DNA from: Terrimesophilobacter sp963702165
Lineage (GTDB): Bacteria; Actinomycetota; Actinomycetes; Actinomycetales; Microbacteriaceae
Reading direction: 5' to 3'
Assembly: GCA_963702165.1 (NCBI GenBank)
Contig: OY969722.1
Location: 372,001 to 436,000, forward strand
Length of the DNA: 64,000 bases
Both the position numbers and the translations under genes were made by a program. Positions 16,678-25,780 of this stretch are shown one piece after another (the first letter of the stretch is position 1; each line of letters begins with the position of its first letter). The notes under the pieces were generated by a model, which saw only the letters and a program-made list of their open reading frames with translations, was not told where the DNA came from and did not search any database.

Positions 16678-17191
16678 GTGACGAACTGGCGCCGGCATAG
16701 CACCGTTGCATCCGGCATCCGGAGTCGGCTGACGTTCGCGGCCGTGCTCCTGACCAGCAGCCTCGCGCTCACCGGGTGCTTCGCTGGGCAACCCGACACG
16801 GTCGAGCCGACCGGAACGCCCGGGGCGACGTCCAAGTACCACCACGCCGAAGCCCGAGCGTGACCCAGAGCTGCTTCCCGGGGGCAGCGCGCTCGCCAAC
16901 CGTGACTACTTCGACTTCGTCAACGTGCGACTGCTCGAGCAGACGCCGGATGCCACGGGCAAGTCGATCATCGACAGCCTGGTCGCGGCCGGATTCGAGA
17001 AGGCCGCGATGCAGGTAACGCCGGATGCGACCCCCGGCGGGCTTGCGGTGGACTCCATCGAGTTCTCCGTGCTGGCGGGCGAAGACTGCCTGATCGGCCA
17101 GGTCCGCGGCGCCGATTACACGAGCACCATCGCGCCGGCGTTGAGCAATGGAGCGTGTCTGGTCGGAAAGACGCGCACCATCGACTGGTGA
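16678..17191 (+). CDS. DUF6993-like lipoprotein (frameshifted here)
   Basis: A lipoprotein signal (LTFAAVLLTSSLALTGC, lipobox Cys at residue 36) is followed by a Thr/Pro linker. A C-terminal domain then reads FVNVRLLEQTPDATGKSIIDSLVAAGFEKAAMQV...CLIGQVRG...GACLVGKTRTIDW, typical of an actinobacterial DUF6993 lipoprotein. The first frame stops at 16863. The downstream part is one frame over. Removing one base near 16837, in the linker, joins them into 170 residues. Function unknown. Start GTG at 16678. Confidence 0.72.
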
Positions 17192-17241
17192 TCGACCGCC
17201 AGCCGAATTGGCGCCCAGCCTGGCCTCTCTAGAATGGGGTC

Positions 17242-18923
<1,682 letters not shown>

Positions 18924-18924
<1 letters not shown>

Positions 18925-19379
18925 TGCGCGTCCACGTTCCCATACACCTGCGATGGGGCGACCTCGACGCGTACAACCACGTCAACAATGTCACGATGCT
19001 GCGGCTGCTCGAGGAGGCGCGTGTTCGTGTCTTCTGGGCGCCGGAGTCACCGGATGATGTCCCCCCGCCGACCGCGATCATCGAGGCCGGCGCGGGGTCA
19101 CCGACGTTGACGCTGATCGCGAGTCACCAGATCGAGTACGTGCTGCCGATGGAGTACCAGCGAAAGCCCATCGACGTGCAGCTCTGGATCGGACGGATCG
19201 GCGGCGCGAGCGCCGACCTCTCCTACGAGGTGTACGCCAAGGGACAACTGCACGTGAAGGCGGCGACAACGATGGTGTTCATCGATGCCGCCACCAGCCG
19301 CCCGCGCCGCGTAAGCGACGCGGAGCGGGAAGCGTGGGCTCCGTACATCGAGGAGCCCGTCTCCTTCAAGCGTCAGTAG
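18924..19379 (+). CDS. Acyl-CoA thioesterase (4HBT hot-dog fold)
   Basis: This 151-residue hot-dog thioesterase has MRVHVPIHLRWGDLDAYNHVNNVTMLRLLEEAR, where Asp near residue 15 is the catalytic residue of the 4-hydroxybenzoyl-CoA thioesterase group. The ATG at 18924 overlaps the ettA stop (TGATG), so translation is coupled. The frame remains open further upstream inside ettA, but the hot-dog start motif fixes this position. The acyl substrate is unknown. Confidence 0.88.
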
Positions 19380-19870
19380 CCGCCCGTGGATGGCATCTTG
19401 GTGATCTTCTGCCCTGAAGGGTCTACCACCCACCAGATCCCCTGGACGCCCTGACCGGTGACATCACCGGCGCCGGAGTCCTTGGCGTAGGTGTACAGCG
19501 GCCAACCGTTGAGGGTGACCTGCTTTCCGCCGCCTATCGCGTCGATCGTGCCGACCGTCCCGGTTACGCCGTCCATCGACGGACTGTTCGACTGGGTGGT
19601 GACCGCCGGCCACAGGTCTGCGCACGCACCATCGCACGCCGACTTGTTTGTGCCCTGGGTGTCCTTGTCGAAGGCGTAGACCGTCATGCCCTTGTCGTTC
19701 ACGACGATCTCGCCGAGGGTGCTTGAGGCGACCGAGAGTTCGGCTCCACTTGTTGAGGTCCCCGTCCCATTCGTGGCCGCCGGCCCGTAGGTCGGGTTGC
19801 TGCTGCTGCACCCGGCCAGGAGCAGCAACGCGAACGAGACGCTCGCCGCTGCGCTGATTGCCTTTCTCAT
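19373..19870 (-). CDS. Secreted lipoprotein with PF03640-type repeats
   Basis: This 165-residue lipoprotein has a signal FALLLLAGC with the lipobox Cys at 20. It is followed by two copies of the 'secreted repeat of unknown function': GMTVYAFDKDTQGTNKSACDGACADLWPAV, then GWPLYTYAKDSGAGDVTGQGVQGIWW. The repeats carry the W-P-L and C-x3-C marks of this family, which is often linked to redox or heme-handling gene sets. It is preceded by an ECF-type promoter matching those of the sigma factor and Rieske genes. Confidence 0.88.
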   Translation of the reverse strand: MRKAISAAASVSFALLLLAGCSSSNPTYGPAATNGTGTSTSGAELSVASSTLGEIVVNDKGMTVYAFDKDTQGTNKSACDGACADLWPAVTTQSNSPSMDGVTGTVGTIDAIGGGKQVTLNGWPLYTYAKDSGAGDVTGQGVQGIWWVVDPSGQKITKMPSTGGY

Positions 19871-19915
19871 GACTGACCTTCTTCTTTGTCCGGGCGCGTT
19901 TGGCGTCCGCCATTA

Positions 19916-19943
19916 AGAACGAAGGCGACTCCCGGATGGTTCA
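19916..19943 (-). promoter_or_regulatory. ECF-type promoter upstream of lipoprotein gene
   Basis: On the minus strand, TGAACC (19943-19938) is separated by exactly 16 bases from CGTTCT (19921-19916), 46 bases before the lipoprotein ATG. The -35 TGAAC and -10 CGT elements and the spacing equal those before the Rieske gene and the sigma factor gene. Confidence 0.6.
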
Positions 19944-19944
19944 G

Positions 19945-20412
19945 TCAGAAGTTGCCTGTCCAGACTGCGGCGGCGCCCGCCTCACCGACGATGGCCACCA
20001 TCACCACAGAGCCGACCGCGGCGACAACGACAACGAAGGTGATCAGGAGGCCCCCGACGATCCGCGGCCCGCCGTTCAGTCGTGCGGAGGTGCGGTGCCA
20101 GATGTACTGCCCAACGGTGGCGATGAATAGGCCGATCACCCACCACAGCATCAGCGGTCCCAGCGCCGCGTGGTGCTCGATCGCCGGAGTATGTGCGACG
20201 CGTGCATGCAGCCATTGACCGGCCAGAATAGTCACAGGGACGACCAGCAGCGCGACGAGCGCGAGCAGCGGGGTCACCATCCCCAACCGTCGGCGAGCCG
20301 CGGGCCAGAAGGCGGCGAGCAGCGCGCACAGGGCGGCGAGTGGAATGATCACGACCGTCAGATGCACGATCAGTACGTGCACCGGGAGGCCGCCCACGAC
20401 CCAGTCGATCAC
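19945..20412 (-). CDS. Four-helix membrane protein (DUF2231-like)
   Basis: This 155-residue protein has four hydrophobic helices, at about 12-36, 44-65, 82-105 and 117-150. Conserved-looking His residues lie near the membrane faces (VHVLIVHLTVVIIP, HARVAHTPAIEHHAALGP). The topology and the His-rich N-terminal helix resemble DUF2231 membrane proteins, which may bind heme or metal. The GTG start overlaps the stop of the Rieske gene (GTGA), so the two products are probably made together. Confidence 0.8.
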   Translation of the reverse strand: MIDWVVGGLPVHVLIVHLTVVIIPLAALCALLAAFWPAARRRLGMVTPLLALVALLVVPVTILAGQWLHARVAHTPAIEHHAALGPLMLWWVIGLFIATVGQYIWHRTSARLNGGPRIVGGLLITFVVVVAAVGSVVMVAIVGEAGAAAVWTGNF

Positions 20413-20846
20413 AACGTCACCACCGCTGAATCCACCACCTCAACGTCGATCTTCGCAAGCGGCTCTTGGGCCGGTCCGTTGATGACGTTCCCCGTCGCCG
20501 CGTCAAAGCGCGACCCGTGGCAAGGGCAGTCGTACGACGACTTCATCGCCGCAACAACGCATCCCTGATGGGTGCAGATCGCACTGAAAGCGACCACCTT
20601 GCCCTCGGTCGGCTGCGCCATCACGATGTCAACGCCGTCCACTTTCGCCGAGGCAGTGCCACCGACAGGGATGTCGGACAGCTTCGCGAGTTCCGTCCCT
20701 GCCCCGAGTGAGCCGTTCCCCGTCGTGCCGCCTGGCGCCGTGGGGGAGGGCGCGCACCCTGCGAGGGCGAGTACGCCCACACTCAGGGCGGCGGCGCCCC
20801 CGTTCGTGATGAGTGCTCTGCGGCCCAGTGTCGGAAGGTTGTCCAC
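20409..20846 (-). CDS. Rieske [2Fe-2S] lipoprotein
   Basis: This small exported Rieske protein (145 aa) has a twin-arginine-like N-terminus (GRRALITNGGAAALSVGVLALAGC) with a lipobox Cys at 31. The C-terminal Rieske fold has Cys91-Thr-His93 and Cys107-Pro-Cys109-His110 binding the cluster, and Cys96/Cys109 positioned for the usual disulfide. It is much shorter than the cytochrome bc1 Rieske and is not next to a cytochrome b. It therefore probably passes electrons in the envelope to an unknown partner, such as the coupled 4-TM protein. Start GTG at 20846. Confidence 0.92.
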   Translation of the reverse strand: MDNLPTLGRRALITNGGAAALSVGVLALAGCAPSPTAPGGTTGNGSLGAGTELAKLSDIPVGGTASAKVDGVDIVMAQPTEGKVVAFSAICTHQGCVVAAMKSSYDCPCHGSRFDAATGNVINGPAQEPLAKIDVEVVDSAVVTL

Positions 20847-20884
20847 GGTTCTTCCCCATCGTCGGTGTTGGAAGTGTCAACTTT

Positions 20885-20912
20885 GTCACGACCGCCACCT
20901 GGGATCGGTTCA
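20885..20912 (-). promoter_or_regulatory. ECF-type promoter upstream of Rieske gene
   Basis: Minus-strand TGAACC (20912-20907), 16-base spacer, CGTGAC (20890-20885). It lies 39 bases before the GTG start of the Rieske gene and is back-to-back with the promoter of the sigma factor gene. Confidence 0.6.
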
Positions 20913-20920
20913 ACGTGCGG

Positions 20921-20948
20921 TGAACTTTTTTCGACGGGCGTACGTTGT
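20921..20948 (+). promoter_or_regulatory. ECF-type promoter upstream of sigma factor gene
   Basis: TGAACT (20921-20926), 16-base spacer, CGTTGT (20943-20948). It is followed by AGGAGG and the ATG at 20970. Its similarity to the two other promoters suggests autoregulation by the encoded sigma factor. Confidence 0.6.
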
Positions 20949-20969
20949 CTGTCATAGGAGGAGGCTCGG

Positions 20970-21476
20970 ATGCCCGATCAGCAGGCTCAGTTGCTTCGTG
21001 CACTGCACGATGAGCACGCCGCTGCGCTGTGGCGGTACGTGCTGTGGCTGTGCGGCGATCGGCAACTCGCCGAGGACATCGTGCAGGAGACGCTCTTGCG
21101 TGCCTGGCGGCGTCCGAAGGTGCTCGATCAGAGCGAGTCATCCGCTCGTGCGTGGCTGTTCACCGTCGCCAGGAATCTGGTGATCGACAACTACCGCAGC
21201 GCGCGAGCCAGAAACGAACTGGGCACGGCCGAGTTGCCGGAGCGCGCAGTCGACGATGGGGTCGACGCGGCGCTGGACCGGTGGCTGGTGGCGGATGCCC
21301 TCGCCGGGCTGTCCGATGAGCATCGCGCCGTCGTGGTGCTGTCCTATTACCGGGGACAGTCGATCGCTCAGATCGCCGACGCGCTCGAGTTGCCACAGGG
21401 CACGGTTAAGTCGCGACTGCATTACGCGCTGCGTGCCCTGCGGCTTGCTCTGCAAGAGAGGGGGGTGACCGGATGA
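20970..21476 (+). CDS. ECF RNA polymerase sigma factor (SigK/SigL-like)
   Basis: This 168-residue group-4 sigma factor contains only regions 2 and 4. Region 2 includes HAAALWRYVLWLCGDRQLAEDIVQETLLRAWRRP and AWLFTVARNLVIDNYRS. Region 4 includes LSDEHRAVVVLSYYRGQSIAQIADALELPQGTVKSRLHYALRALR. A strong AGGAGG precedes the ATG. The gene overlaps its anti-sigma factor gene by 4 bases. The partner's RskA-like layout places it in the SigK/SigL group of actinobacterial ECF factors. Target promoters are proposed at three sites nearby. Confidence 0.95.
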   Translation: MPDQQAQLLRALHDEHAAALWRYVLWLCGDRQLAEDIVQETLLRAWRRPKVLDQSESSARAWLFTVARNLVIDNYRSARARNELGTAELPERAVDDGVDAALDRWLVADALAGLSDEHRAVVVLSYYRGQSIAQIADALELPQGTVKSRLHYALRALRLALQERGVTG

Positions 21477-22126
21477 TTGACGTCTACCGCGACTGGGATG
21501 CCGCGTACGTTCTGGGGTCGCTGTCTCCGGCACAGAGGCGCGAGTTCGAGGAGCACCTGACCGAGTGCGCCACCTGCCGTGCTGCGGTCGCAGAGCTCGC
21601 GGCTGTTCCAGGGTTGCTGTCTCGTGTGCCGCTCGATTGGGCAGAAGGTGAGGGGAATCGGGTCCCCGAGTCGCTGATGCCCAAGCTGGCGCACGCGGCG
21701 CACCGTCGCCGTCGCTTCAGGACGATTGGCGTAAGCCTCGCCGGAGCGGCAGCGGCGGCCGCCCTCACCTTCACGCTCGTCGCACCGGGGTTCACCGGCG
21801 AGCGTGAAGGTGTAGCGGAGTACTCGCTGTCGCAGGTAGCAGCGAGCCCGCTGGAGGCGCACGTCACGCTCACCTCGCACGAGTGGGGCACCACCATCGA
21901 CATGAAGTGCCGGTACATCGCCGGGAATGCGTACGCTGCGCCAGCCGACTACGCGTTGTGGGTCACGGATGCCGAGGGCAACCAGGTTGAGCTCGCCACC
22001 TGGACGGCGCGACCAGGCGGCACAACGGAGCCGACCGCATCCACCAAGCTGCCCATCGACCAGATCGAGCGGATCGACGTGCGCGCGGCAAACACTGGCA
22101 CCGTGCTGCTCGCGGTCAACCCCTGA
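21473..22126 (+). CDS. Anti-sigma factor with zinc-finger (HxxxCxxC) domain, RskA-like
   Basis: This 217-residue single-pass membrane protein holds the sigma factor inactive. The N-terminal anti-sigma domain carries His28, Cys32 and Cys35 (HLTECATC). One transmembrane helix (about 84-104, TIGVSLAGAAAAAALTFTLVA) follows. The outer domain (VTLTSHEWGTTIDMKC...YALWVTDAEG...RIDVRAANTGTVLLAV) matches the RskA extracellular fold. Such proteins are usually cut by regulated proteolysis on an envelope signal. The signal here is unknown. Confidence 0.92.
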   Translation: MIDVYRDWDAAYVLGSLSPAQRREFEEHLTECATCRAAVAELAAVPGLLSRVPLDWAEGEGNRVPESLMPKLAHAAHRRRRFRTIGVSLAGAAAAAALTFTLVAPGFTGEREGVAEYSLSQVAASPLEAHVTLTSHEWGTTIDMKCRYIAGNAYAAPADYALWVTDAEGNQVELATWTARPGGTTEPTASTKLPIDQIERIDVRAANTGTVLLAVNP

Positions 22127-22138
22127 CCCGCCGCATCA

Positions 22139-22206
22139 CCCATTGAGTCGGGACTTTTTGCCCAATTGGTGGGTGCCAATTGGGCAACAAGTCCCGACTC
22201 GATGGG
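22139..22206. terminator. Very long hairpin (31-bp arms), probable bidirectional terminator
   Basis: Arms at 22139-22169 and 22176-22206 match at 29 of 31 positions around a 6-base loop (TGGGTG). The stem includes GTCGGGACTT and TTGCCCAATTGG. It lies between the convergent anti-sigma and paaG genes, 12 and 3 bases from their stops. The stem is far longer than an ordinary terminator, so it may also be a dispersed palindromic element. Confidence 0.75.
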
Positions 22207-22208
22207 AG

Positions 22209-22982
22209 TCAGGTGCGGCCGGTGAAGGCGGGAGAGCGCTTCTGCTGGAACGCCGCGAAGCCCTCGCGGTAGTCGTCGGTGTCGCACAGTGCGGCCTGTG
22301 CGCGGTTCTCGTCCGCCATCGACTGCCACAGCCCGAGCCGCTCGTCGCGCAACGAGTGCACGAGCTCCTTGCTTTCCAGGAACGCGCGCGTCGCACCGGT
22401 CGACGCCTTCTGCGCCGCCGCGCGGGTCGCATCCGTCACCTGGTCGGCGGGAAACACCTGCGAGAACAGCCCGGATGCGACCGCCTCCGATCCGCTCATC
22501 AGTCGACCCGTGTAGATCAGGTCGAGGGTCTTGTGCGCCCCGAGCCGCTCGAAGAACAGGGCGTGCCCGCCCGAGTCGAGCGTCGCGCCGAGGTTCGCGA
22601 ACGGTGAGCCGATCTTCGCGGTGTCCGCGACGTAGACGACATCGGTCGCGATCAGCAGGCCGAGCCCGACGCCGAGGCACGCGCCATGCGCGACAGCGAA
22701 CGTCGGCGCCGGGAAGCTGCTCATCCGCTCCAGCAGCGGCGTGACCAGCCCACCGAGGTAGCCGAGCACGTCGTCGTCCTGCGGGTCGACCCCTGAGATG
22801 TCCCGGCCGGCGCAGAACGCGCGCCCCTCGCCCCGCAGCAGCAGCGCGCGGACGCCCGCCGACTCGGCCTCGCGGTAGGCGGCGTCGAGTTCGGCGATGG
22901 CCTGCGGGTCGAGCGAGTTCAGCCTGTCGGGGGCGTTCAGCACCACCTCGGCGATGTTGTCGGCGATGGTCAGCTCGATCAC
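22209..22982 (-). CDS. paaG: Enoyl-CoA hydratase/isomerase, probable PaaG (epoxyphenylacetyl-CoA isomerase)
   Basis: This 257-residue crotonase-fold protein has the oxyanion-hole segments RAFCAGRDISG and AHGACLGVGLGLLIATD. The hydratase glutamate in the first block is absent, while an aspartate occurs at residue 136 (TLDSGG). This matches the PaaG isomerase arrangement that converts ring-1,2-epoxyphenylacetyl-CoA to the oxepin. Position right after paaE in the paaABCDE run supports this. Start GTG at 22982 with AAGGAG upstream. A general enoyl-CoA isomerase is the alternative. Confidence 0.8.
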   Translation of the reverse strand: MIELTIADNIAEVVLNAPDRLNSLDPQAIAELDAAYREAESAGVRALLLRGEGRAFCAGRDISGVDPQDDDVLGYLGGLVTPLLERMSSFPAPTFAVAHGACLGVGLGLLIATDVVYVADTAKIGSPFANLGATLDSGGHALFFERLGAHKTLDLIYTGRLMSGSEAVASGLFSQVFPADQVTDATRAAAQKASTGATRAFLESKELVHSLRDERLGLWQSMADENRAQAALCDTDDYREGFAAFQQKRSPAFTGRT

Positions 22983-23013
22983 GTCATCTGCTCCTTCGGT
23001 TGGGCTTCGGGGC

Positions 23014-23034
23014 CTCGACAGGCTCGACCACCGG
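23014..23034. repeat. Half-site of TCGACAGGCTCGA dispersed palindrome
   Basis: CTCGACAGGCTCGACCACCGG matches one arm of the inverted repeat at 46157-46213. It lies in the 55-base gap between paaE and paaG. Such elements recur in intergenic spaces of Microbacteriaceae. Confidence 0.6.
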
Positions 23035-23037
23035 CGC

Positions 23038-24141
23038 TCACACGTCGTAGTCGACCACGACGGCCGGAGTTTTCGGATGCGACTGGCAGGTGAGCACGTA
23101 ACCGCGCTCGAGCTCGTCCGGCTCGAGCGCGTAGTTCTCGGTCATCTGCACGCTGCCCTCGATCAGACGCGCCCGGCAGGTGCCGCACACGCCACCGGCG
23201 CACGCGAACGGCACATCCGGGCGCACCCGCAGCGCGGCGTTCAGGATCGACTCGTTCGCGCTCACCGGGCTCTCGACCGTCGCGGAGTGCCCGTCGAGGA
23301 TGAATTCGATACGGAACGTCTCCTCGCCGCGTTGCACCACGACGGGCCGTCCGGCGTTCCCGGATGCCTGGTCAGGCTCGCCGGTGGTGAACAGCTCGAA
23401 GTGCACGTGCGTCGGGTCGACGCCGACCGACTGCAGCGTGTCGCGGCACAGCTGCACGAGCTCGAATGGGCCGCACAGGAACCACTCGTCGACGTGCGCG
23501 GGCGGGATGAGCGCGTCCAGCATCCGGCGCAGCTTGTCCTCGTCGATACGGCCGGACAGCAGCGGGGCGGTGCGCTGCTCACGGGAAAGCACGTGGTGCA
23601 GCGCGAGCCGGGCGGGGTAGCGGTCCTTCAGCTCGGCGAGGTCCTCCAGGAACATCACGTCCATCGTCGAGCGGTTCGTGTACACGAGGGTGAACCGGGA
23701 GGTCTCCGAGCGAGCCAGCACGGTCTGCGCGAGCGACATCAGCGGGGTGATGCCCGAGCCGGCGGCGATGCCGACGACATGCTTGTCATCGAGGTCGTCC
23801 AGCCGGGAGGTGAATGTGCCCTGCGGGCTCATCACGTCGATGCGGTCGCCCGGATGCAGCTCGGCGGTCGCCCAGGTCGAGAACCGGCCGCCGAGGTCGC
23901 GCTTGATCGCAACGCTGATCGACCCCGGATGCGGCGGGCGGCAGATGGAGTAGCTGCGCCGCAGCTCCTGGCCGTCGATTCTCGCGCGCAGTGCGACGTA
24001 TTGGCCGGCGAGGTAGTCGTACTCGCCGTGCAGCTCCTCAGGCACCGCGAAGGTGACCTCGACGCTGTCGGCGGTGAGCGGTCGCACGTCTGCGACCTCG
24101 AGCGAGTGGAAGCGCGCGCGTTTGCGCGTGGTCGCGGGCAC
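23038..24141 (-). CDS. paaE: Phenylacetyl-CoA epoxidase reductase subunit PaaE
   Basis: PaaE passes electrons from NADPH to the PaaAC epoxidase. The 367-residue chain has an FAD-binding domain (RSYSICRPPH), an NAD(P)-binding domain (VVGIAAGSGITPLMSLAQ, EWFLCGPFELV) and a C-terminal plant-type [2Fe-2S] ferredoxin with CAGGVCGTCRARLIEG and a distal Cys in YVLTCQSHP. The GTG at 24141 directly follows the paaD stop, so the operon is tight. Confidence 0.95.
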   Translation of the reverse strand: MPATTRKRARFHSLEVADVRPLTADSVEVTFAVPEELHGEYDYLAGQYVALRARIDGQELRRSYSICRPPHPGSISVAIKRDLGGRFSTWATAELHPGDRIDVMSPQGTFTSRLDDLDDKHVVGIAAGSGITPLMSLAQTVLARSETSRFTLVYTNRSTMDVMFLEDLAELKDRYPARLALHHVLSREQRTAPLLSGRIDEDKLRRMLDALIPPAHVDEWFLCGPFELVQLCRDTLQSVGVDPTHVHFELFTTGEPDQASGNAGRPVVVQRGEETFRIEFILDGHSATVESPVSANESILNAALRVRPDVPFACAGGVCGTCRARLIEGSVQMTENYALEPDELERGYVLTCQSHPKTPAVVVDYDV

Positions 24142-24663
24142 TCAGAGCACCTTGAAGTAGTCGAACGGCTCTAGGCAGTCACGGCACTCGTAGAGCGCCT
24201 TGCACGACGTCGAGCCGAAGCGTGCCAGCTCACGCGTGTTGAGCGAGTCGCAGCGCGGGCACTTCACCGCCAGCTGCACCCGGATCGGCCCGTCGCCGCG
24301 CGCGGGCGCCTTCCCGCTCGGCGGGGTGATGCCGTAGCTGCGCAGCTTTTCGCGGCCGGCATCGCTCATCCAATCGGTCGTCCACGCGGGGGAGAGCACG
24401 AGCGAGACTGTCACGTCCCTGTAGCCTTCCCGCAGCAGCGCCTCCCTGACGTCGTCGCTCATCGCTTCCATCGCCGGACATCCGGAGTAGGTCGGCGTCA
24501 GCTCGACCCGCACGCGCTCGCCGTCCAGGCTGACCGAGCGCAGCACGCCGAGGTCCTCGATGGTCAGCACCGGGATCTCGGGGTCGGTCACCGTGGCGGC
24601 GACGTCCCAGGCACGGCGGGCGCGGGCATCCGTCGGCACCGGGCGGGCGATTGTCTCTACCAT
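24142..24663 (-). CDS. paaD: Phenylacetyl-CoA epoxidase maturation subunit PaaD
   Basis: PaaD is a DUF59/MIP18-like protein needed to mature the epoxidase system. The 173-residue product has VTDPEIPVLTIEDLGVLRSV, YSGCPAMEAM with the conserved Cys, and a C-terminal zinc-type pattern KCPRCDSLNTRELARFGSTSCKALYECRDC. The start ATG at 24661-24663 (MVETIARP) overlaps the paaC stop by 7 bases. The open frame upstream of this lies within paaC in another frame. Confidence 0.94.
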   Translation of the reverse strand: MVETIARPVPTDARARRAWDVAATVTDPEIPVLTIEDLGVLRSVSLDGERVRVELTPTYSGCPAMEAMSDDVREALLREGYRDVTVSLVLSPAWTTDWMSDAGREKLRSYGITPPSGKAPARGDGPIRVQLAVKCPRCDSLNTRELARFGSTSCKALYECRDCLEPFDYFKVL

Positions 24664-25478
24664 TTCGCCTCCGGATGCTGCCGGGCGAGCACCTGCATCT
24701 CGGCGAGCAGGTATCCCATGGTCGAGAAGTGGCTGCCGCGACGGCCGCCACCGGAGGAGATCATGCCCCCCGGCAATTCGAGCCCGGCCTCGGCGAACAC
24801 CGCGTCGACCACGGCGTCGAAGTCGGCGCGCAGCGTGGAGGGCCGAACCGCGATGCCCTCCAGAGCGTCGATCAGAGGCTCGTCGCGGAAAAGCTCGTCG
24901 ACGTACGGCCAGACGTCGTGCAGCGCGACGATCATCCGGCGCCGGGATTCGTCGGTGCCGCCCGCGAGGCGCAGCACCCACTGGGTGGCGTGGTCGCGGT
25001 GGTAGGCGACCTCCTTGGCAGCCTTCGCGGCGATCGCGGCGAGGGTCGGGTCGTCGCTCGATGCGGCGAGCCGCGGGTACAGCGCGTCGAGGTAGACGGA
25101 TGCGACGAACTGCCTGCCGATGGTGTGCGCGAAGTCGCCGTTCGGCTGCTGGAACAGCCACGCGGTGCGGAATTCCGATTCGTTGCGAAAGTAGGCGAGG
25201 TCGTCTTCGGTGCGACCGGACGCGGTGCCCGCGTAGCGCAGCAGCGAACGGGCGTGGCCGAGAAGGTCGAGGGCGATGTTGGCCAGGGCGACGTCCTCCT
25301 CGAGCTCAGGTGCGCGGGAGATCCACCAGCCGAGCTGCTGGGCGAGGATCAGCGCGTCGTCGCCCAACCAGAGCGCGTACTCCGCGACATCCGGAGTCGC
25401 CACCGCTGTCTGGTCGCCTTCGAGCTCGGCCGAAAGTTCGACCTTGTCGACGGAGACGTGAACGTCGGAGTCGCTCAC
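24657..25478 (-). CDS. paaC: Phenylacetyl-CoA epoxidase structural subunit PaaC
   Basis: This 273-residue ferritin-like subunit pairs with PaaA but lacks the catalytic di-iron site. Characteristic segments are EYALWLGDDALILAQQLGWWISRAPELEEDVALANIALD near the N-terminus and AAKAAKEVAYHRDHATQWVLRLAGGTDESRRRM in the middle. The GTG start overlaps the paaB stop (GTGA). Confidence 0.94.
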   Translation of the reverse strand: MSDSDVHVSVDKVELSAELEGDQTAVATPDVAEYALWLGDDALILAQQLGWWISRAPELEEDVALANIALDLLGHARSLLRYAGTASGRTEDDLAYFRNESEFRTAWLFQQPNGDFAHTIGRQFVASVYLDALYPRLAASSDDPTLAAIAAKAAKEVAYHRDHATQWVLRLAGGTDESRRRMIVALHDVWPYVDELFRDEPLIDALEGIAVRPSTLRADFDAVVDAVFAEAGLELPGGMISSGGGRRGSHFSTMGYLLAEMQVLARQHPEAKW

Positions 25479-25780
25479 AGGTGCTTCACTCCCTCGGATT
25501 TCGTGTAGTACGAGGCGTGACGGTAGTTCTTGCCTGCGGGGCTCTCGAAGAAGGCGCCCTTGAGGTCGGGGTCGCTGGTGGTGATTGCTGCCGCCGGAAC
25601 GACCCAGATCGAGACGCCCTCGTTGCGGCGCGTGTACAGGTCGCGGGCGTTCCGGATGGCCATCTCCTCGTCGGGGGCGTGCAGCGATCCGACGTGCACG
25701 TGGCTCAGGCCGCGGTTGGCGCGCACGAAGACCTCCCAGAGGGGCCAGGCCTCGGTCTCGATCTCACCGGGTGTCGGCAT
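25475..25780 (-). CDS. paaB: Phenylacetyl-CoA epoxidase subunit PaaB
   Basis: This 101-residue PaaB has the family sequence WPLWEVFVRANRGLSHVHVGSLHAPDEEMAIRNARDLYTRRNEGVSIWVV. It is a small structural component of the epoxidase complex. It overlaps paaA by TGATG at its start and paaC at its end. Confidence 0.96.
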   Translation of the reverse strand: MPTPGEIETEAWPLWEVFVRANRGLSHVHVGSLHAPDEEMAIRNARDLYTRRNEGVSIWVVPAAAITTSDPDLKGAFFESPAGKNYRHASYYTKSEGVKHL

